A DNA stretch of 6,833 nt from Acidimicrobiia bacterium. Lineage in GTDB: Bacteria > Actinomycetota > Acidimicrobiia > Spongiisociales > ZC4RG35. Location: positions 1-6,833 of the forward strand of contig JAUXMQ010000061.1 of assembly GCA_030623125.1 (NCBI GenBank). The letters run 5' to 3'. The notes beneath the pieces were generated by a model. The model was not told the origin of the DNA. It ran no database searches and saw only the letters and a program-made list of their open reading frames with translations. Both the position numbers and the translations under genes were made by a program. Positions 4,685 through 6,833 of the stretch are shown one piece after another (position 1 is the first letter of the stretch; the number at the start of each line of letters is the position of its first letter).

Positions 4685-5776
4685 TTACTTGCAGGCGGCG
4701 GCCAGAGTGGGATAGGGGTTCACCGCTGCTCCGCCCCTTCCGCCGGGGTGAATCTCGAAATGGACATGAGGGCTTCCGCCCCTCGCGTTGCCGCTGTCAC
4801 CGTTGAAGCCGACTACCTGTCCCTGACTCACCCGCTGACCGCTGGAAACGTTCCAACCGGCCAGGTGGGCGTAGTAGTAGGCGACACCGTTGCTGGCTGA
4901 CAGCCACACGGTCTTTCCGCCCAGACCCCGGTTCCCGACCCAGACGGTTCCTGCCGCGACGGCATACATCGGCTCATTCCATGCCGCGAAGAGATCGGTT
5001 CCCTTGTGTGCCCTCCCTCCCGAGCGTGGAGCCCCCCAGGTGTCGCTGAAAGATGTCCGACCCGGCGTGAACGGGCAGATGAACGACCCCACCTGGACCG
5101 AGCCGGAAGCTCGCTGACGTGCCGCTTGACGGGCCGCCGCTTGCTCGATCTCGTACTGCTTCTGAAGTTCCTTGCAGCGCCCACTCAGCTTGGCGTAGGT
5201 GGCCTGCTCGCGAACCATCGCTTCTTCTTGAATCTCCCGGATATCGAGGGCCTGGGCTTCGGCGATCTCGAGGGCATCGTGATTCTCATCGAGCTCCACC
5301 TGGAAACGTCCAAGCTCGCTCCTGGCGGCGATCAGGTCGGTGATCGACTCCTGTCCACCGACAGTGGCCGCGCTGAGGAACTCAGAGGTCGTCAGAAACT
5401 GGTCGACAGAAGACGCGTTGAGAATGATGCCGGGGTTGGAGAAGCCCCCCAACATGTAGAGCTGAACGGCTTGCTCTTCGATTCTGCCCTGGATAGAGAG
5501 AAGCTCCTCGGAACGGTTGTCGACCGATCCCTGAATCCGACCTTGCTTGGCCTCGAGAATGTCGACATCAACAAGGACAGCTTCATACTTGACTGCGGCA
5601 TCGTCGAAGTCGGCACGAGCCTCTCTGTACTCGGCCAATTGCTCACGCGAGTCCTCACAGGCCGCATCGACCTGTGACTTGGTGACGGCGAGGGTGGGCA
5701 ACGGAAATAGGGAAGCCACCAACGCGACCAGTGTGATGAGAAGAAGTGCGCGATAACGCGCCTTCAGAGCAGCCAT
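4685..5776 (-). CDS. Secreted M23/LytM peptidoglycan endopeptidase with N-terminal coiled coil
   Basis: From ATG 5776 the product has 363 residues. A signal peptide or membrane anchor (KARYR, then a hydrophobic run) ends near LPTLA (26-30). A long charged coiled coil (about 35-225) resembles the EnvC/PcsB/RipA helical regions. The M23 domain (about 232-360) has all catalytic elements: HKGTD (His257, Asp261), AHL (His304) and HVHFE (His337, His339). These bind zinc and cleave peptide cross-links in the wall. Because all ligands are present this should be an active enzyme, unlike degenerate EnvC activators; the coiled coil may restrain it or dock it to a partner. Cysteines at 40, 201, 234 and 362 could form disulfides. 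A TTG at 5785 in frame adds three residues but lies against the -10 box; ATG 5776 is preferred. First gene of the operon with the RsiG homologue and the asparaginase. Confidence 0.9.
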   Translation of the reverse strand: MAALKARYRALLLITLVALVASLFPLPTLAVTKSQVDAACEDSREQLAEYREARADFDDAAVKYEAVLVDVDILEAKQGRIQGSVDNRSEELLSIQGRIEEQAVQLYMLGGFSNPGIILNASSVDQFLTTSEFLSAATVGGQESITDLIAARSELGRFQVELDENHDALEIAEAQALDIREIQEEAMVREQATYAKLSGRCKELQKQYEIEQAAARQAARQRASGSVQVGSFICPFTPGRTSFSDTWGAPRSGGRAHKGTDLFAAWNEPMYAVAAGTVWVGNRGLGGKTVWLSASNGVAYYYAHLAGWNVSSGQRVSQGQVVGFNGDSGNARGGSPHVHFEIHPGGRGGAAVNPYPTLAAACK

Positions 5777-5785
5777 TGGGGCCAA

Positions 5786-5791
5786 ATGCTA
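5786..5791 (-). promoter_or_regulatory. Candidate -10 box for the M23-RsiG-asparaginase operon
   Basis: TAGCAT on the minus strand, nine bases before the ATG at 5776, with no Shine-Dalgarno between. It lies in the 109-base gap behind the upstream membrane gene, where a promoter of the operon would be expected. No clear -35 box. Confidence 0.35.
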
Positions 5792-5885
5792 ACCACGGGC
5801 TGAGGTTTGCAGTAGTTGCAGCCAGTTGACCTCGCTCAGCCATGACTACCGCAATACGGGTCGCGTACGAGAATATCGGGCGGAT

Positions 5886-6833
5886 CTAGAGAATCACCCG
5901 GATGAGCGGATAGTAGATGGCGGCGGCGAGAATCACCCCGTCCAGGGACGCCAGCAACCCCGGAGAACGCTCGGTGAGCGTCACCCGTCCCGTCCGCAGC
6001 ATCGATGACAAACCGCGGCCCGCGACCAACGCCACGGCAATGCCAAGGCCCACCAGGAGATAACCAACCGCATCGAGATTCCAGAAGGCGGCGGCGGCGA
6101 CCGCTGCCAGGACTGCCGTGATGGCGGTGGTGGAGAACTGATCTATAAATGGGATAGCCGGCATCCGGGCCACCAGCGCACCAAGCAGCACACCGACAAT
6201 GACTGCAAAGAGAAAAACATCCACCGCACGGTCGTCGGGCGAGAAGCTCGATCGGGACAGGACCATTGACGCAGTCGCCAGACCTGCGAGCAGGCCGACA
6301 AGCAAGGTTGGGGCGTAAACGTCAACGTTGCGATAGTCGGCGAAGACCACCGCCCAGCCGAGCACGATCGCGACGGCAAGGGCCACAGTGAGGCCATACC
6401 CGGCACCGCCAACGATGTGAGCCGAGAGAGCGCCCGCAGCCGCGGTGGTCGTAATGGCCAGAGGGGCCAGCAGGCGCCCTTTCGCAGCGAACGCTGCCGA
6501 TAGGTCGAGGGCCCACGCAGCGGCGATTGCCACCAGCGCCGCGGCCCAAATCTCCTGGCTCTGGGTGTTGGCGAGAACGGCTACGACCAAGACGACAATG
6601 GGTAAAAACCCAAGCAGGTCGACTGCTGCGAGTGTTGCCGGCTGGCTGCCCCCTGAGACGGGAGGCAGCAGGACTACCTCGTCGGACTCCCCCACGAAGT
6701 CTGCCAAGGCCGCCTCCTCACCGTTCACCCATACCCGAGACGTCTCGACACCTCTTTCGAAATCGGGCCCGAACTTCTCGTTGGCCGTGTCGATGACACC
6801 CCCGACAGTGGTAGCGGCAATGTCGACCCGAGC
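5886..6833 (-). CDS. MoaD/ThiS-like ubiquitin fold fused to a multi-span CdsA-like membrane domain, 5' end outside window
   Basis: The frame is open to the right edge, giving 315 visible residues (numbered from the edge). Residues 1-62 are the C-terminal two-thirds of a MoaD/ThiS fold: GGVIDTANEKFGPDF, then SRVWVNGEEA, DEVVLLPPVSGG with the diglycine at 61-62. MoaD proteins normally end at this Gly-Gly, which is adenylated and thiocarboxylated to feed molybdopterin synthesis. Here the frame continues for 253 residues with about eight or nine hydrophobic helices (70-315). The end, GRGLSSMLRT (272-281) and PGLLASLDGVILAAAIYY (291-308), resembles the CdsA signature (GDLxESxLKR...PGHGGxLDRxDS) but lacks its charged and His residues, so CDP-diacylglycerol synthase activity is doubtful. 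Internal GTG codons such as 6728 are not the start because the MoaD fold extends upstream. A missed stop from a base error near the run of five G after the Gly-Gly cannot be excluded. Confidence 0.65.
   Translation of the reverse strand, partial: ARVDIAATTVGGVIDTANEKFGPDFERGVETSRVWVNGEEAALADFVGESDEVVLLPPVSGGSQPATLAAVDLLGFLPIVVLVVAVLANTQSQEIWAAALVAIAAAWALDLSAAFAAKGRLLAPLAITTTAAAGALSAHIVGGAGYGLTVALAVAIVLGWAVVFADYRNVDVYAPTLLVGLLAGLATASMVLSRSSFSPDDRAVDVFLFAVIVGVLLGALVARMPAIPFIDQFSTTAITAVLAAVAAAAFWNLDAVGYLLVGLGIAVALVAGRGLSSMLRTGRVTLTERSPGLLASLDGVILAAAIYYPLIRVIL

Noticed and set aside
4202..4900. Plus-strand open frame of 232 codons
   Set aside because: It lies opposite the RsiG and M23 genes, crosses their junction, and its protein shows no recognisable domain. 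The minus-strand frames carry clear motifs.
5006..5677. Plus-strand open frame of 223 codons
   Set aside because: It is the complement of the M23 coiled coil; GC-rich third positions produce long mirror frames. No domain seen.

Overview
The window looks like an ordinary chromosomal segment of a GC-rich actinobacterium, possibly from the Acidimicrobiia side. The grounds are a secreted CAP protein with a long threonine-rich linker, an RsiG-type anti-sigma factor (a family known from actinobacteria), GC-biased third codon positions, and several genes with a TANNNT-like -10 box 6-9 bases before the start codon and no Shine-Dalgarno, which suggests leaderless transcripts. The lineage is inferred. 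No rRNA, tRNA, CRISPR array, insertion sequence or phage gene is visible.

Layout from left to right. Bases 1-153 (minus) are the 5' part of a glutaredoxin-like gene cut by the window edge. Bases 385-483 (plus) can encode a 32-residue single-span membrane protein whose 3' end overlaps, tail to tail, a SAM hydroxide adenosyltransferase gene (446-1270, minus). A Clp1-like P-loop kinase gene (1333-2214, plus) diverges from the latter, and both probably use promoters in the 62-base gap. A secreted CAP/SCP-domain protein follows (2328-3023, plus).

A 356-base gap (3024-3379) holds small inverted repeats and a tight DnaA-box-like cluster. To its right a tightly packed minus-strand block is transcribed right to left: an M23 LytM endopeptidase with a coiled coil (4685-5776), an RsiG-like c-di-GMP-binding anti-sigma factor (4145-4675) and a Rhizobium etli-type L-asparaginase (3380-4141). 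The asparaginase C-terminal end appears broken by frame disruptions. Upstream of this block, and running off the right edge, is an unusual open reading frame (5886-6833) in which a MoaD/ThiS-like ubiquitin fold with its diglycine is followed without a stop by a multi-span membrane domain resembling a degenerate CdsA.

The best candidates for something new are the MoaD-membrane fusion and the RsiG homologue, which carries two identical-spacing c-di-GMP motifs with His in place of the usual Gln and is coupled to a cell-wall hydrolase and an asparaginase. I see no complete, clearly novel multi-gene system.
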